Source: Pseudarthrobacter enclensis (lineage in GTDB: Bacteria; Actinomycetota; Actinomycetes; Actinomycetales; Micrococcaceae). Taken from it: 64,000 nucleotides of DNA. Under the pieces are notes generated by a model that saw only the letters and a program-made list of their open reading frames with translations, was not told the DNA's origin and made no database searches. Position numbers and translations under genes: made by a program. Shown here one piece after another: positions 48,902 through 56,862 of the stretch (the first letter of the stretch is position 1; every line of letters begins with the position of its first letter). Location: the NCBI RefSeq assembly GCF_001457025.1, contig NZ_KQ758605.1, positions 1-64,000 on the forward strand. The letters run 5' to 3'.

Positions 48902-49480
48902 TTAGCCGTTCATGATCTCCGCGCGGCGGGCCATGTAGTCCTCCATGGACAGCTCGCCGTTGCTGTACTTCTGGTCCAGCTCCGCCAGCTTCCGGGCGCG
49001 GAACCCCTGTGGTGCCGATGGCGGCGGGGGAGTGGCCGGCGCGGACGGCTCTTCCATGCGGGGCTGGTTGTACTGCGGCTGGCTGGACTGGGGCTGGCCA
49101 CCGTAGGGCGCCTGGCCGCCAAATCCCTGGTCACTGTAGGGCGCCTGGCCGATCGGTCCGCTGCCCTGGCCCGGCATCGGCGGCTGGCCGTACTGGTGCG
49201 GCGCGGGAGGCGGCGTGTCCATGGGCTGCTGCTGCCCGATCCGGCGGAATCCGCCGGCAAAGTAGTCCTGCTGGGTGTAGCCGTCGCGCGGCTGGTTGCT
49301 TTGCGGGCCGGACGAACCAAACTGGCCCGGGCCGTACTGGCCCGAACCGAACCGGCCCGGCCCGAACGGGCCGCCCGGGTACTGCCCACTGTTCCGCCGC
49401 GCCACGGATTTCCTGTACATGCGCATGGCCATGGGGATCACAAAGGGCAGGATGATGATCCAGAAAAACAAGCTGCTCAC
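48902..49480 (-). CDS. Membrane-anchored Gly/Gln/Pro-rich protein with SHOCT-like end
   Basis: 192 residues from the GTG at 49480 (GAGAGG nine bases upstream); upstream in-frame sequence is low complexity and unlikely. One hydrophobic helix at the N-terminus (SSLFFWIIILPFVIPMAM) is followed by a long Gly/Gln/Pro/Tyr-rich region. The C-terminus (KLAELDQKYSNGELSMEDYM) resembles a SHOCT module, a short oligomerisation motif. Function unknown. Confidence 0.75.
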   Translation of the reverse strand: MSSLFFWIIILPFVIPMAMRMYRKSVARRNSGQYPGGPFGPGRFGSGQYGPGQFGSSGPQSNQPRDGYTQQDYFAGGFRRIGQQQPMDTPPPAPHQYGQPPMPGQGSGPIGQAPYSDQGFGGQAPYGGQPQSSQPQYNQPRMEEPSAPATPPPPSAPQGFRARKLAELDQKYSNGELSMEDYMARRAEIMNG

Positions 49481-49592
49481 GGTGCTGCGCCTCTCGAACG
49501 GGTCTTTCCAGCTTAAACGGTCACGGCCCGGCACCCGTTCCGCCCGGACAGCCCGCACCGTATCAGGCGGTGGCGGGCGGCACGTGCCTGGC

Positions 49593-50471
49593 TCAGGAAA
49601 TCCGGCGCCGCCCGGCGTCGGCGGTCCCCAGCGGACCTTCCCCCGAGCCCAGCGGAACGCCCGGGCCGAAGACGGGACCCGGCGTCGGCCGCTTCGCAGT
49701 GATGCCGTCGCCGGACGACTGGTGGCGCAGGCGCCGGAGCACCCACGGCACAAAGTATTCCCGCGCCCACACCAGGTCCCCGGCCCGTGCTTCCCGCCAG
49801 GTGCTCGGCGGCAGCGGCTTGGGGCGCAGGGGTTCCAGCCCGTGCTCGACGTTCAGTGAATCGAGCACCATGGACGCGATGGTGTGGTGGCCCAGCGGGG
49901 AGAAATGCAGGCGGTCCTGGTCCCACATCTGGGGGTCACTGAGCTGGCGGAGGGACCACATGTCGGCGATCACGGCGTCGTGCCGGGCAGCCACGGTCCG
50001 CAGGTTCTCGTTGTAGATGGCCACCTTGCTGCGGATCCTGCTCAGCACCGATGACCCCGTGTCCGGGCCGTTGAACAGCACCACCGTGGCGCCGCCCATG
50101 GACAGGATCTGGACCACCGAATCCAGCTTTTCGGCCAGCGCGTCCGGGTCGCCGCCGGGCCGGATGAGGTCGTTGCCGCCGGCGGACAGCGTCACGAGGT
50201 CCGGCTTCAACTCAAGCGCCGGCGCCAGCTGCTGGTCCACTATCTGCTGCAGCAGCCTGCCGCGGACGGCGAGGTTGGCGTAGGCGAAGTCCGGCTGGGT
50301 GCGGCCCAGTTCCTCAGCCACCCGGTCGGCCCAGCCGCGGTAACCGCCGGGGCTCGAGGGCTCGGGGTCGCCGATGCCCTCGGTGAAGGAATCGCCCATG
50401 GCCACGTACCGGGTCCAGGGGTGGGATCCGGAGCGGGCGGGCGGGGTCTGGATGGCACTTGCGTCAGTCAC
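49593..50471 (-). CDS. SGNH/GDSL-family hydrolase
   Basis: 292 residues from the GTG at 50471, which has CAGGAT six bases upstream and is probably leaderless. Block I is YVAMGDSFTEGIGDP (Ser), block II has the Gly in NLAVRGRLL, block III is LSAGGNDLI (Asn) and block V is LHFSPLGHHTIA (His). It is an esterase or lipase-like hydrolase without a signal peptide. The last 60 residues are Pro/Gly-rich. Confidence 0.92.
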   Translation of the reverse strand: MTDASAIQTPPARSGSHPWTRYVAMGDSFTEGIGDPEPSSPGGYRGWADRVAEELGRTQPDFAYANLAVRGRLLQQIVDQQLAPALELKPDLVTLSAGGNDLIRPGGDPDALAEKLDSVVQILSMGGATVVLFNGPDTGSSVLSRIRSKVAIYNENLRTVAARHDAVIADMWSLRQLSDPQMWDQDRLHFSPLGHHTIASMVLDSLNVEHGLEPLRPKPLPPSTWREARAGDLVWAREYFVPWVLRRLRHQSSGDGITAKRPTPGPVFGPGVPLGSGEGPLGTADAGRRRIS

Positions 50472-50483
50472 GTCCCTATCCTG
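50472..50483 (-). promoter_or_regulatory. Leaderless -10 before the SGNH gene
   Basis: On the minus strand CAGGAT, spacer AGGGAC, GTG at 50471. Confidence 0.5.
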
Positions 50484-50535
50484 CCTTTCGCCTCTCTGGC
50501 TACGCGAACGTAGGTTGCTACTTTCCGGTAACTGT

Positions 50536-50548
50536 AAGAATGAAAACC
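50536..50548 (+). promoter_or_regulatory. Leaderless -10 before the esterase gene
   Basis: AAGAAT (50536-50541), 7-nt spacer, ATG at 50549. An in-frame ATG at 50540 overlaps the hexamer and is less likely. Confidence 0.4.
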
Positions 50549-51199
50549 ATGACTGAAGCCGAAGTATTTCCTGCCCCCGTTGTCCTGTGGTCCCACCCGG
50601 AAGACCAGCGCGACGGCAAGCCGCTGCTGGTGCTGCTGCACGGCTACGGAGCCAACGAACAGGACCTGCTGAGCCTGGCTGACATGCTGCCCGGGGACTT
50701 TGCCGTCGCCTCGGTGCGGGCACCCATAGCCACCGGCCCCGGCTTCACCTGGTTCCCGCTGACGGCCTCGATCGACTACTCGCTGGACCGGGTCAAGGAA
50801 GCGTCCGCCTACGTCCTGGACTGGATCGACACCATCAGGGCCGGCCACCCGTCCGTTTCGCTGCTGGGCTTCTCGATGGGAATGGCCATGGCCACCACGC
50901 TCCTGCGCCAGCGGCCCACGGACTTCGCGGCCGTCGTCGGACTCTCAGGCTTCGTGGTGGACGCCGGGGACGATCCCACCTTCCGCGACGCCGAACTTGA
51001 CGGCACGGTGCCCATGTTCTGGGGCAGGGACCAGCAGGATCCGGTGATTACGCAGGACAAGATCGAATACACCATGGGCTGGGTGCGCCGGCACGTCAAG
51101 CTCACCAAGGTGCTGTACACCGGCATGTGGCACGGCATCAACCAGCAGGAGATCGGCCACGTCGGCGAATTCCTCACCCACGAGGTCCTCAAGAAGTAG
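50549..51199 (+). CDS. Alpha/beta hydrolase, carboxylesterase/phospholipase type
   Basis: 216 residues, beginning MTEAEVFPAPVVLW. The oxyanion region is LVLLHGYGANEQDLL, the nucleophile Ser lies in LLGFSMGMAMA, Asp in GRDQQDPVI and His in YTGMWHGI. This matches the small carboxylesterase family (acyl-protein thioesterase-like, about 215-225 residues). It is divergent from the SGNH gene. Confidence 0.9.
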   Translation: MTEAEVFPAPVVLWSHPEDQRDGKPLLVLLHGYGANEQDLLSLADMLPGDFAVASVRAPIATGPGFTWFPLTASIDYSLDRVKEASAYVLDWIDTIRAGHPSVSLLGFSMGMAMATTLLRQRPTDFAAVVGLSGFVVDAGDDPTFRDAELDGTVPMFWGRDQQDPVITQDKIEYTMGWVRRHVKLTKVLYTGMWHGINQQEIGHVGEFLTHEVLKK

Positions 51200-51209
51200 C
51201 CGGTCCGAC

Positions 51210-51239
51210 GCCGGGCCGCGGCAGGGTGCCCGGCCCGGC
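51210..51239. terminator. Hairpin between convergent esterase and S4 genes
   Basis: 8-bp arms (51210-51217, 51232-51239) GCCGGGCC/GGCCCGGC with a 14-nt loop, in the 57-bp convergent gap. Confidence 0.5.
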
Positions 51240-51256
51240 AGCCTGACCGGGAACCG

Positions 51257-51487
51257 TCAGTCCTCCGGCGCCACCACCCGGACCGTCTGGTTGTTGACGG
51301 TCACCGTGTCGCCGTTGCGCAACTGGCGTCCGCGCCGGTCGTCGATCTCGCCGTTGACCTTCACCAGCCCGTTCCTGATCAGGTCCGCCGCCTCCACGCC
51401 GTCCTCCACGAGGTTGGCCAGCTTGAGCAGCTGGCCAAGGCGGATCATGCTGTCGCGGATGGGGACGTCGTCAACGGGGTTGCTCAT
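51257..51487 (-). CDS. Small S4-domain RNA-binding protein
   Basis: 76 residues. The S4 fold is clear: MIRLGQLLKLANLVEDGVEA, DLIRNGLVKVNGEIDDRRGR and LRNGDTVTV. This is the YbcJ-like single-S4 family, which likely binds structured RNA. It starts six bases after CATTAT and appears leaderless; its start is 32 bp from the divergent transporter start. Confidence 0.92.
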   Translation of the reverse strand: MSNPVDDVPIRDSMIRLGQLLKLANLVEDGVEAADLIRNGLVKVNGEIDDRRGRQLRNGDTVTVNNQTVRVVAPED

Positions 51488-51519
51488 AAGGCAATAATGC
51501 CTGACGTAAGGTGGATTCA
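51488..51519. promoter_or_regulatory. Back-to-back leaderless promoters of the S4 and DMT genes
   Basis: Minus strand: CATTAT at 51494-51499, six bases before ATG 51487. Plus strand: TAAGGT at 51507-51512, seven bases before GTG 51520. Only 32 bp lie between the two predicted transcript starts, so each promoter's -35 region falls in the other gene's first codons. Confidence 0.5.
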
Positions 51520-52518
51520 GTGACCAGCACCCCTTCCCGCCTTCCGGCTCTCGCAGGCCTGCCCCTGGCGGTGGGCGCCGGCCTCGCCATTCCCGTCCAG
51601 GGCCGCATCAACGGAGCCCTGGGTGCCAGGCTGGGAGACGGGATCGCGGCAGCTGCCGTGAGCTTCAGCACAGGCCTGGCCGTCATGGTCCTGATTTCCC
51701 TCGTGCTGCCCCGCGGCCGCGCCGGGCTGGCCCGCATCGTCCCCGCCGTGAGGAACCGGGCCTTCCCCCGTGTCTATGTCCTGGCCGGTGCCATCGGTGC
51801 ATTCTTCGTCTTTGCCCAGTCCTTCACCGTGGGGATCCTCGGCGTGGCCCTGTTCACCGTGGCCACCGTCACCGGCCAGACGGTGAGCGGCCTGCTGGTG
51901 GACAGGCTGGGCCTGGGACCGGCCGGCCGGAAATCCGTCACCGGGATCCGCGTCGTCGGCTGCATCTTGACCATTGCCGCCGTCGCCTGGGCCGTGTCGC
52001 CCCGGTTCGCGGCGTCCGGCACCGGGTCCGACGGCGGTGCTGCCGCCCTGCTCCTGCCGGTCCTGCTGCCGGTCGCGGCAGGGTTCCTCATGAGCTTCCA
52101 GCAGGCGATGAACGGTACCGCCACCGTGCACTACGGGACCCCGATCGCCGCCACCCTGGTCAACTTCGTTGCCGGCTGCATGGTCCTGTGGGTGGTGCTC
52201 GCCGTCAAAGTGGCGGTGGCCGGGCCCGGCAATCCCTTGCCGGGGGAGTGGTGGTACTACCTGGGCGGCCCCATGGGCTGCGTCTTCATCGGCCTGGGTG
52301 CCCTGCTGGTCAGGACCCTCGGAGTGCTGGTGACGGGCCTGGGCATGATCGCCGGCCAGTTGCTGGGCTCCCTGGCACTGGACGTTTTCTTCCCCGCACC
52401 GGGCAGCGTCGTGGCGCTGCCCACCATCCTCGGCACCGTCCTGACCCTGGCGGCGATCATCCTGGCAACGCTGCCGTGGCCGCGGGGCGCGCTGCGCGGG
52501 CGCCGGCCGGTAGGCTAG
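51520..52518 (+). CDS. DMT-family (YdcZ/DUF606-type) membrane transporter
   Basis: 332 residues, about ten hydrophobic segments in two similar halves; each half has the family-type motif GALGARLG... / QQAMNGTATVHYGTPIAATL. The start is taken as GTG at 51520, seven bases after TAAGGT, rather than the in-frame GTG at 51511. The substrate is unknown. Confidence 0.88.
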   Translation: MTSTPSRLPALAGLPLAVGAGLAIPVQGRINGALGARLGDGIAAAAVSFSTGLAVMVLISLVLPRGRAGLARIVPAVRNRAFPRVYVLAGAIGAFFVFAQSFTVGILGVALFTVATVTGQTVSGLLVDRLGLGPAGRKSVTGIRVVGCILTIAAVAWAVSPRFAASGTGSDGGAAALLLPVLLPVAAGFLMSFQQAMNGTATVHYGTPIAATLVNFVAGCMVLWVVLAVKVAVAGPGNPLPGEWWYYLGGPMGCVFIGLGALLVRTLGVLVTGLGMIAGQLLGSLALDVFFPAPGSVVALPTILGTVLTLAAIILATLPWPRGALRGRRPVG

Positions 52519-52628
52519 GACACGCAGCTTTTCACGCATCTTCCCTCAACCGTCCCCAGGCCTTTCGGGCGTGCCGCATGCATGGCCCGGGGCGCAAGAA
52601 CAACCGCGGACCGCACCCAGCGGCCCTG

Positions 52629-52634
52629 TAGAAA
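52629..52634 (+). promoter_or_regulatory. -10 box of glyS
   Basis: TAGAAA followed by TTGGAG and ATG at 52647, giving a very short leader. The rest of the 52519-52646 gap shows no T-box or other RNA element that I can recognise. Confidence 0.45.
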
Positions 52635-52646
52635 TTGGAGTCACCC

Positions 52647-54032
52647 ATGGCAGCAAAATCCGTCCTCGACCAGGTCATCTCCCTCTCCAAGCGGAGGGGC
52701 TTCGTGTTCCAGGCCGGTGAGATCTACGGAGGCTCGCGTTCTGCCTGGGACTACGGGCCGCTCGGTGCGGAGCTGAAGGAAAACATCAAGCGCCAGTGGT
52801 GGCAGTCAGTGGTCCGCGGCCGCGAGGACGTGGTGGGCCTGGACTCCTCCGTCATCCTGCCCCGCCAGGTCTGGGAAGCCTCCGGCCACGTCGAGGTCTT
52901 CTCCGACCCGCTGGTGGAGTGCCTGTCCTGCCACAAGCGTTACCGCGCAGACCACCTCGAGGAAGAGTACGAGGAGAAGAAGGGCCGCCCCGCCGAGAAC
53001 GGCCTGAAGGACATCGCCTGCGCCAACTGCGGCACCCGCGGCGAATGGACCGAACCGCAGGAGTTCTCCGGCCTGCTGAAAACCTTCCTGGGCCCGGTGG
53101 CCAGCGAGGAAGGCCTGCACTACCTGCGGCCCGAAACCGCCCAGGGCATCTTCGTGAACTTTAACAACGTGCTCACCACGTCCCGGAAGAAGCCGCCGTT
53201 CGGCATCGGCCAGATCGGCAAGTCCTTCCGCAACGAGATCACCCCCGGAAACTTCATCTTCCGCACCCGTGAATTCGAACAGATGGAGATGGAATTCTTC
53301 GTCGAGCCCGGCACCGATGAGGAATGGCACCAGTACTGGATGAAAGAGCGCATGGCCTGGTACACCGGCCTGGGCATCCGCGAGGAAAACCTGCGTTTCT
53401 TCGAGCACCCGCAGGAAAAGCTCAGCCACTACTCCAAGGGCACCACGGACATCGAGTACCGGTTCGGCTTCCAGGGCTCCGAGTGGGGCGAGCTGGAAGG
53501 CATCGCCAACCGCACGGACTTCGACTTGTCCACGCACGCCAAGGCCTCCGGCACGGACCTGAGCTACTTCAACCAGGCCACCAACGAGCGCTACACCCCC
53601 TACGTGATCGAACCCGCCGCCGGCCTCACCCGGTCCTTCATGGCGTTCCTGATCGACGCCTACACCGAGGACGAGGCTCCTAACGCCAAGGGCGGAGTGG
53701 ACGTCCGCACAGTGCTGAAGCTTGACCCGCGCCTGGCCCCGGTCAAGGCCGCCGTGCTGCCCCTGAGCCGCAACGAGGCCCTGTCCCCGAAGGCCAAGGA
53801 CCTCGGCGCGCAGCTGCGCAAGAACTGGAACATCGACTTCGACGACGCCGGCGCGATCGGTCGCCGGTACCGCCGCCAGGATGAGATCGGCACCCCGTTC
53901 TGCATCACCGTGGACTTCGACACCCTCGAGGACCAGGCCGTGACCATCCGTGAGCGGGACACCATGAGCCAGGAACGCGTCTCCTTGGACAAGGTGGAGG
54001 GCTACCTGGCCGCACGGCTGATCGGCGCCTAG
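52647..54032 (+). CDS. glyS: Glycyl-tRNA synthetase (dimeric class II type)
   Basis: 461 residues from the ATG at 52647, with TTGGAG seven bases upstream. Motif 1 region [13 protein letters not shown], motif 2 [20 protein letters not shown] with EMEFF, and motif 3 [14 protein letters not shown] near the end are typical of the alpha2 GlyRS. A zinc-binding pair CLSCHKRY and CANCGTRG is present in the insertion. It charges tRNA(Gly). Confidence 0.97.
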   Translation: MAAKSVLDQVISLSKRRGFVFQAGEIYGGSRSAWDYGPLGAELKENIKRQWWQSVVRGREDVVGLDSSVILPRQVWEASGHVEVFSDPLVECLSCHKRYRADHLEEEYEEKKGRPAENGLKDIACANCGTRGEWTEPQEFSGLLKTFLGPVASEEGLHYLRPETAQGIFVNFNNVLTTSRKKPPFGIGQIGKSFRNEITPGNFIFRTREFEQMEMEFFVEPGTDEEWHQYWMKERMAWYTGLGIREENLRFFEHPQEKLSHYSKGTTDIEYRFGFQGSEWGELEGIANRTDFDLSTHAKASGTDLSYFNQATNERYTPYVIEPAAGLTRSFMAFLIDAYTEDEAPNAKGGVDVRTVLKLDPRLAPVKAAVLPLSRNEALSPKAKDLGAQLRKNWNIDFDDAGAIGRRYRRQDEIGTPFCITVDFDTLEDQAVTIRERDTMSQERVSLDKVEGYLAARLIGA

Positions 54033-54034
54033 CC

Positions 54035-55093
54035 ATGGCCATCGAATACCGCGAATGGCGGGACGGCGACGACCTCGCCCTCCTGGAAATCTGGGGCGGC
54101 CCCGAAACAGCGCAGGCCCGCCAGTTCCGCGGCGCCCTCGCGCCGTCCTCCAACGGTGCCGGCGGCAACCCGTGGCGGCGCTGCATCGTGGCCGAGGACG
54201 TGATCGACGGCGTCGGCATCCCCGTGGCCGCCGGCGTCGTCTACGAGGCCTCCCTGCACCCCGAACGGCTCTGGACGTACATCGAGGTGGCCCGCGACCA
54301 CCGGCGCTCCGGCATCGGTGCCACGCTCCTGGCCATGCTGCGCCGCGAAGCCTCCCACGCGCCGTCGGGCGTGACGAAGCTCCGGGCCAAGGTGGAGCCC
54401 GGCACCCCCGGAGCGGCATTCGCAGAGGCCGCCGGCCTGTCGCCGATCCAGCGCTCGCGCCTGGTTGTCGTCGAGCCCGGCGCGCTCAAGCTCCCGGTGT
54501 TCCCGGACAAGGACCACGGCGGCCGGCCCGTCAGCGGCGAGAACGCCGGGTCCGACGTCGTGATGGACCTGGCCACCGGATCCGTGGAACTGACCGACGT
54601 GGTGGGCCGGTACTACACCGCCATCCACGGCTGGGATTCGCCGGGCGTGCTGTCCGTGGGGCAGGTGCAGAAGCTGTTCCTGGACGAACTCACCGGCGCG
54701 CACGGGGCCATCGTGCTCCGCGCCCAGCCCGAATCCGCGTTCGGCCAGGGCATTGCGCCCAGCAAGAAGGGCCGCATCCGGGCCTTTGCGGTCAGCTATG
54801 CGGCACCGGCCGCCGCGGATCCGTCAGACCCCGACGCCGGGCAGGGCCCGGCCGGGCAGGACGAAGCCGCGCCCGGGGCGCCCACGGACGTCTTCGTGGG
54901 GCACGAGCCCGCACTGGCCGCGGACGACGCCGCCGAAGCGGTCCGCGACATGCTGTCCCTCATCGCGTACCAGCACCCCGTCATGCTCGAACTTGACGAT
55001 TCGATGACGGCGCTGCGGGCCGCCGTCGAACCCCTGCTGGACAGCGGCAAGGCCCGGCTTGCCGCCGCGGAAACCCTGGTGGTCTCGGACTGA
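54035..55093 (+). CDS. GNAT-family acetyltransferase with long C-terminal domain
   Basis: 352 residues, 2 bp after glyS and likely co-translated. The N-terminal 150 residues are GNAT: LWTYIEVARDHRRSGIGATL is motif A, then KVEPGTPGAAFAEAAGL. The remaining 200 residues are unlike a second GNAT domain; they hold a segment predicted to be flexible (AAPAAADPSDPDAGQGPAGQ) and I cannot name a family. The substrate is unknown. Confidence 0.8.
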   Translation: MAIEYREWRDGDDLALLEIWGGPETAQARQFRGALAPSSNGAGGNPWRRCIVAEDVIDGVGIPVAAGVVYEASLHPERLWTYIEVARDHRRSGIGATLLAMLRREASHAPSGVTKLRAKVEPGTPGAAFAEAAGLSPIQRSRLVVVEPGALKLPVFPDKDHGGRPVSGENAGSDVVMDLATGSVELTDVVGRYYTAIHGWDSPGVLSVGQVQKLFLDELTGAHGAIVLRAQPESAFGQGIAPSKKGRIRAFAVSYAAPAAADPSDPDAGQGPAGQDEAAPGAPTDVFVGHEPALAADDAAEAVRDMLSLIAYQHPVMLELDDSMTALRAAVEPLLDSGKARLAAAETLVVSD

Positions 55094-55126
55094 CCCAGTC
55101 CCCGCCGGGGCAGGCACCACGGTTGG

Positions 55127-55951
55127 TCAGCTGCGGCGGGGACCACGACGGCGGCCGCGGGCGGCGTCGTCCGCGTCCAGGGCCTGCCGTTCGGCGTCCG
55201 TCGGGGCCCCGCCGCCCAGGTGGGCCGGCATCCACCAGGCGCCTGCGGCGGGGCTGAGCGGGAAATCCACGATGCACTTCCCGATGCCGTCCTGGAGTAC
55301 GCGCCGCAGGGATCCGGTCGCTGTTTCCACGTCCACATCAGGCGTGTACGCCAGCGGTGCGCCGACATGGATTCTGACAGGGGCGCCCCGGGCCCTGCGG
55401 GGGGAGAAGCCATGGCCGCGCGTCATCAGCCTGTGCGCGCCCCACACCGAGACGGGAAAGATGGGCACCCCGGCCTCGGCAGCCATCCGCACGGCACCGG
55501 TGCGGCACTCCCGGACCGTGAAGCTGCGGCTCACCCCGGCCTCGGGGAACACCGCCAGGTATTCGCCCGCCCGGAGCTTCGCCACGGCCTCGCCGTAGGC
55601 CTCCGAACGGTCCGCGTAGCCCACCACCACGTGCCCGCTGGCGCTGATGGCCGGGCCGGCAAACCAGTGGTCGGCGGCCCCTTGGTGGATCAGGAACCTC
55701 AGCTGCGCCCGCGCATGCTTCCACAGCAGCAGTTCGGCAACGGCGAAATCAAGGTAGCCGAAGTGGGTGATGGCGAAAACCGCCCCCGTACCCGGGAGCA
55801 CGGCCCGGGAGATCCCGTCCCGGGGGCCGGGCGCGGGCAGGTTCTCCAGGCCCGTGCTGATCACCCTGATGCCGAACATCCGGCGCAGGGCCAGGCCGGT
55901 GCGCACGATCAGCCGGTAGAAGCGGTCATTGGGCGGCGGCCGCCAGGGCAT
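55127..55951 (-). CDS. PlsC-like lysophospholipid acyltransferase
   Basis: 274 residues with AAAGGAG four to five bases before the ATG. The catalytic H-x4-D is ITHFGYLD, and the acceptor block is LAVFPEAGVSRSF (in place of the more common FPEGTRS). It probably acylates lysophosphatidic acid or a related lipid. The C-terminus is rich in Arg and Asp. It follows the alpha/beta hydrolase gene (68-bp gap) on the same strand. Confidence 0.9.
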   Translation of the reverse strand: MPWRPPPNDRFYRLIVRTGLALRRMFGIRVISTGLENLPAPGPRDGISRAVLPGTGAVFAITHFGYLDFAVAELLLWKHARAQLRFLIHQGAADHWFAGPAISASGHVVVGYADRSEAYGEAVAKLRAGEYLAVFPEAGVSRSFTVRECRTGAVRMAAEAGVPIFPVSVWGAHRLMTRGHGFSPRRARGAPVRIHVGAPLAYTPDVDVETATGSLRRVLQDGIGKCIVDFPLSPAAGAWWMPAHLGGGAPTDAERQALDADDAARGRRRGPRRS

Positions 55952-56019
55952 GCTGCTCCTTTCGGAGGGTCGGGGCTGGTACCGGGCGTGGGTGGACGCC
56001 GGCCGGGCCGGGCATCCGG

Positions 56020-56778
56020 TCAGTGGGTGACGTGGACGGACCCCTCAGGCAGCAGCTGGGCGTAGGCCCGTGCCGGCCGCACCGGCGCGCCCGTGCTCTC
56101 CGCGAAGGCCCGGATGACGAAGCCTGTGGCGAGGGTGTGCCAGATCCTGATCTTGCGGAGCATGAAATGCCCTACGCCCTTCAGCGACACATACTGCATG
56201 CTGGCGGCGTCGGAGGAGGCGCGCCGGGCGAACGCGAGTGACTGCCGCGGGCTGGTCATGTGGTCGGTAGTGCCGTGCACAATGAGGACCTTGCGGCGTG
56301 CCACGCGTTCGGCCGGGGTTTCCGGGCTGAGCCACGGGGCGAGCGCCACCACGGCCTCCACCTGGGGATGGTCGGCGGCGCAGACGGCGGTCAGGCCGCC
56401 CATGGAGTGTCCCACCAGGAACACCGGCACGCCCGGGTGGGCCTGCCCGATCTGCTGCAACGCCCATTTGGCGTCCTGGAGCGGCGACATGTCCGGGCCG
56501 TTCCAGCCGCGCACACTGTTGCGCAGCGACCACACGGCAAGTCCGTGCCTGCGTCCGGCACGGTGCAGGTGGCGGGCAAACGGAATCATCCGGGCAGGGC
56601 TCAGGTGCCGGGCCTCCACGGGTTCCCTGCTCCGGGCCTTGCCGCCGTGCAGGACCAGCGCCACGCCCAGGGTGGGCCCGGAGGCCTCGAGCACGCTCAG
56701 TACAGGGCGCTGCGCCGGGGATGCGGGCGCCTGCCCCGTCCGTGCGCTGTCAGTATTCCGTGTTCCGCCATTGCCCAT
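56020..56778 (-). CDS. Alpha/beta hydrolase (lysophospholipase-like)
   Basis: 252 residues from the ATG at 56778, with GGGAGG seven bases upstream; a longer in-frame start would run into the divergent promoter. VALVLHGGKARS, nucleophile Ser in FLVGHSMGGLTAV, Asp in HGTTDHMTSP and His in KGVGHFML form the catalytic set. With plsC next in the same direction, a role in lipid turnover is possible. Confidence 0.9.
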   Translation of the reverse strand: MGNGGTRNTDSARTGQAPASPAQRPVLSVLEASGPTLGVALVLHGGKARSREPVEARHLSPARMIPFARHLHRAGRRHGLAVWSLRNSVRGWNGPDMSPLQDAKWALQQIGQAHPGVPVFLVGHSMGGLTAVCAADHPQVEAVVALAPWLSPETPAERVARRKVLIVHGTTDHMTSPRQSLAFARRASSDAASMQYVSLKGVGHFMLRKIRIWHTLATGFVIRAFAESTGAPVRPARAYAQLLPEGSVHVTH

Positions 56779-56831
56779 GCCGGTACCTCCCAGTCCGAAT
56801 GGTCCATTTATAAACCCTAAGGTGCCGCACG

Positions 56832-56844
56832 TAGAGTTCAACGT
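56832..56844 (+). promoter_or_regulatory. -10 box before the MRFFC mini-ORF
   Basis: TAGAGT (56832-56837), 7-nt spacer, ATG at 56845. Confidence 0.4.
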
Positions 56845-56862
56845 ATGAGGTTCTTCTGCTGA
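56845..56862 (+). other. Possible five-codon leader ORF (MRFFC)
   Basis: ATG AGG TTC TTC TGC TGA. The stop overlaps the start of the YibE/F gene by one base (TGATG). The YibE/F gene has no Shine-Dalgarno site of its own, and TAGAGT would place the transcript start at or near this ATG, so the mini-ORF could load ribosomes onto the transporter gene. Confidence 0.45.

Noticed and set aside
52519..52646. A T-box leader before glyS
   Set aside because: The gap is only 128 bp, a -10 box lies 13 bases before the start codon, and no T-box core sequence is visible.
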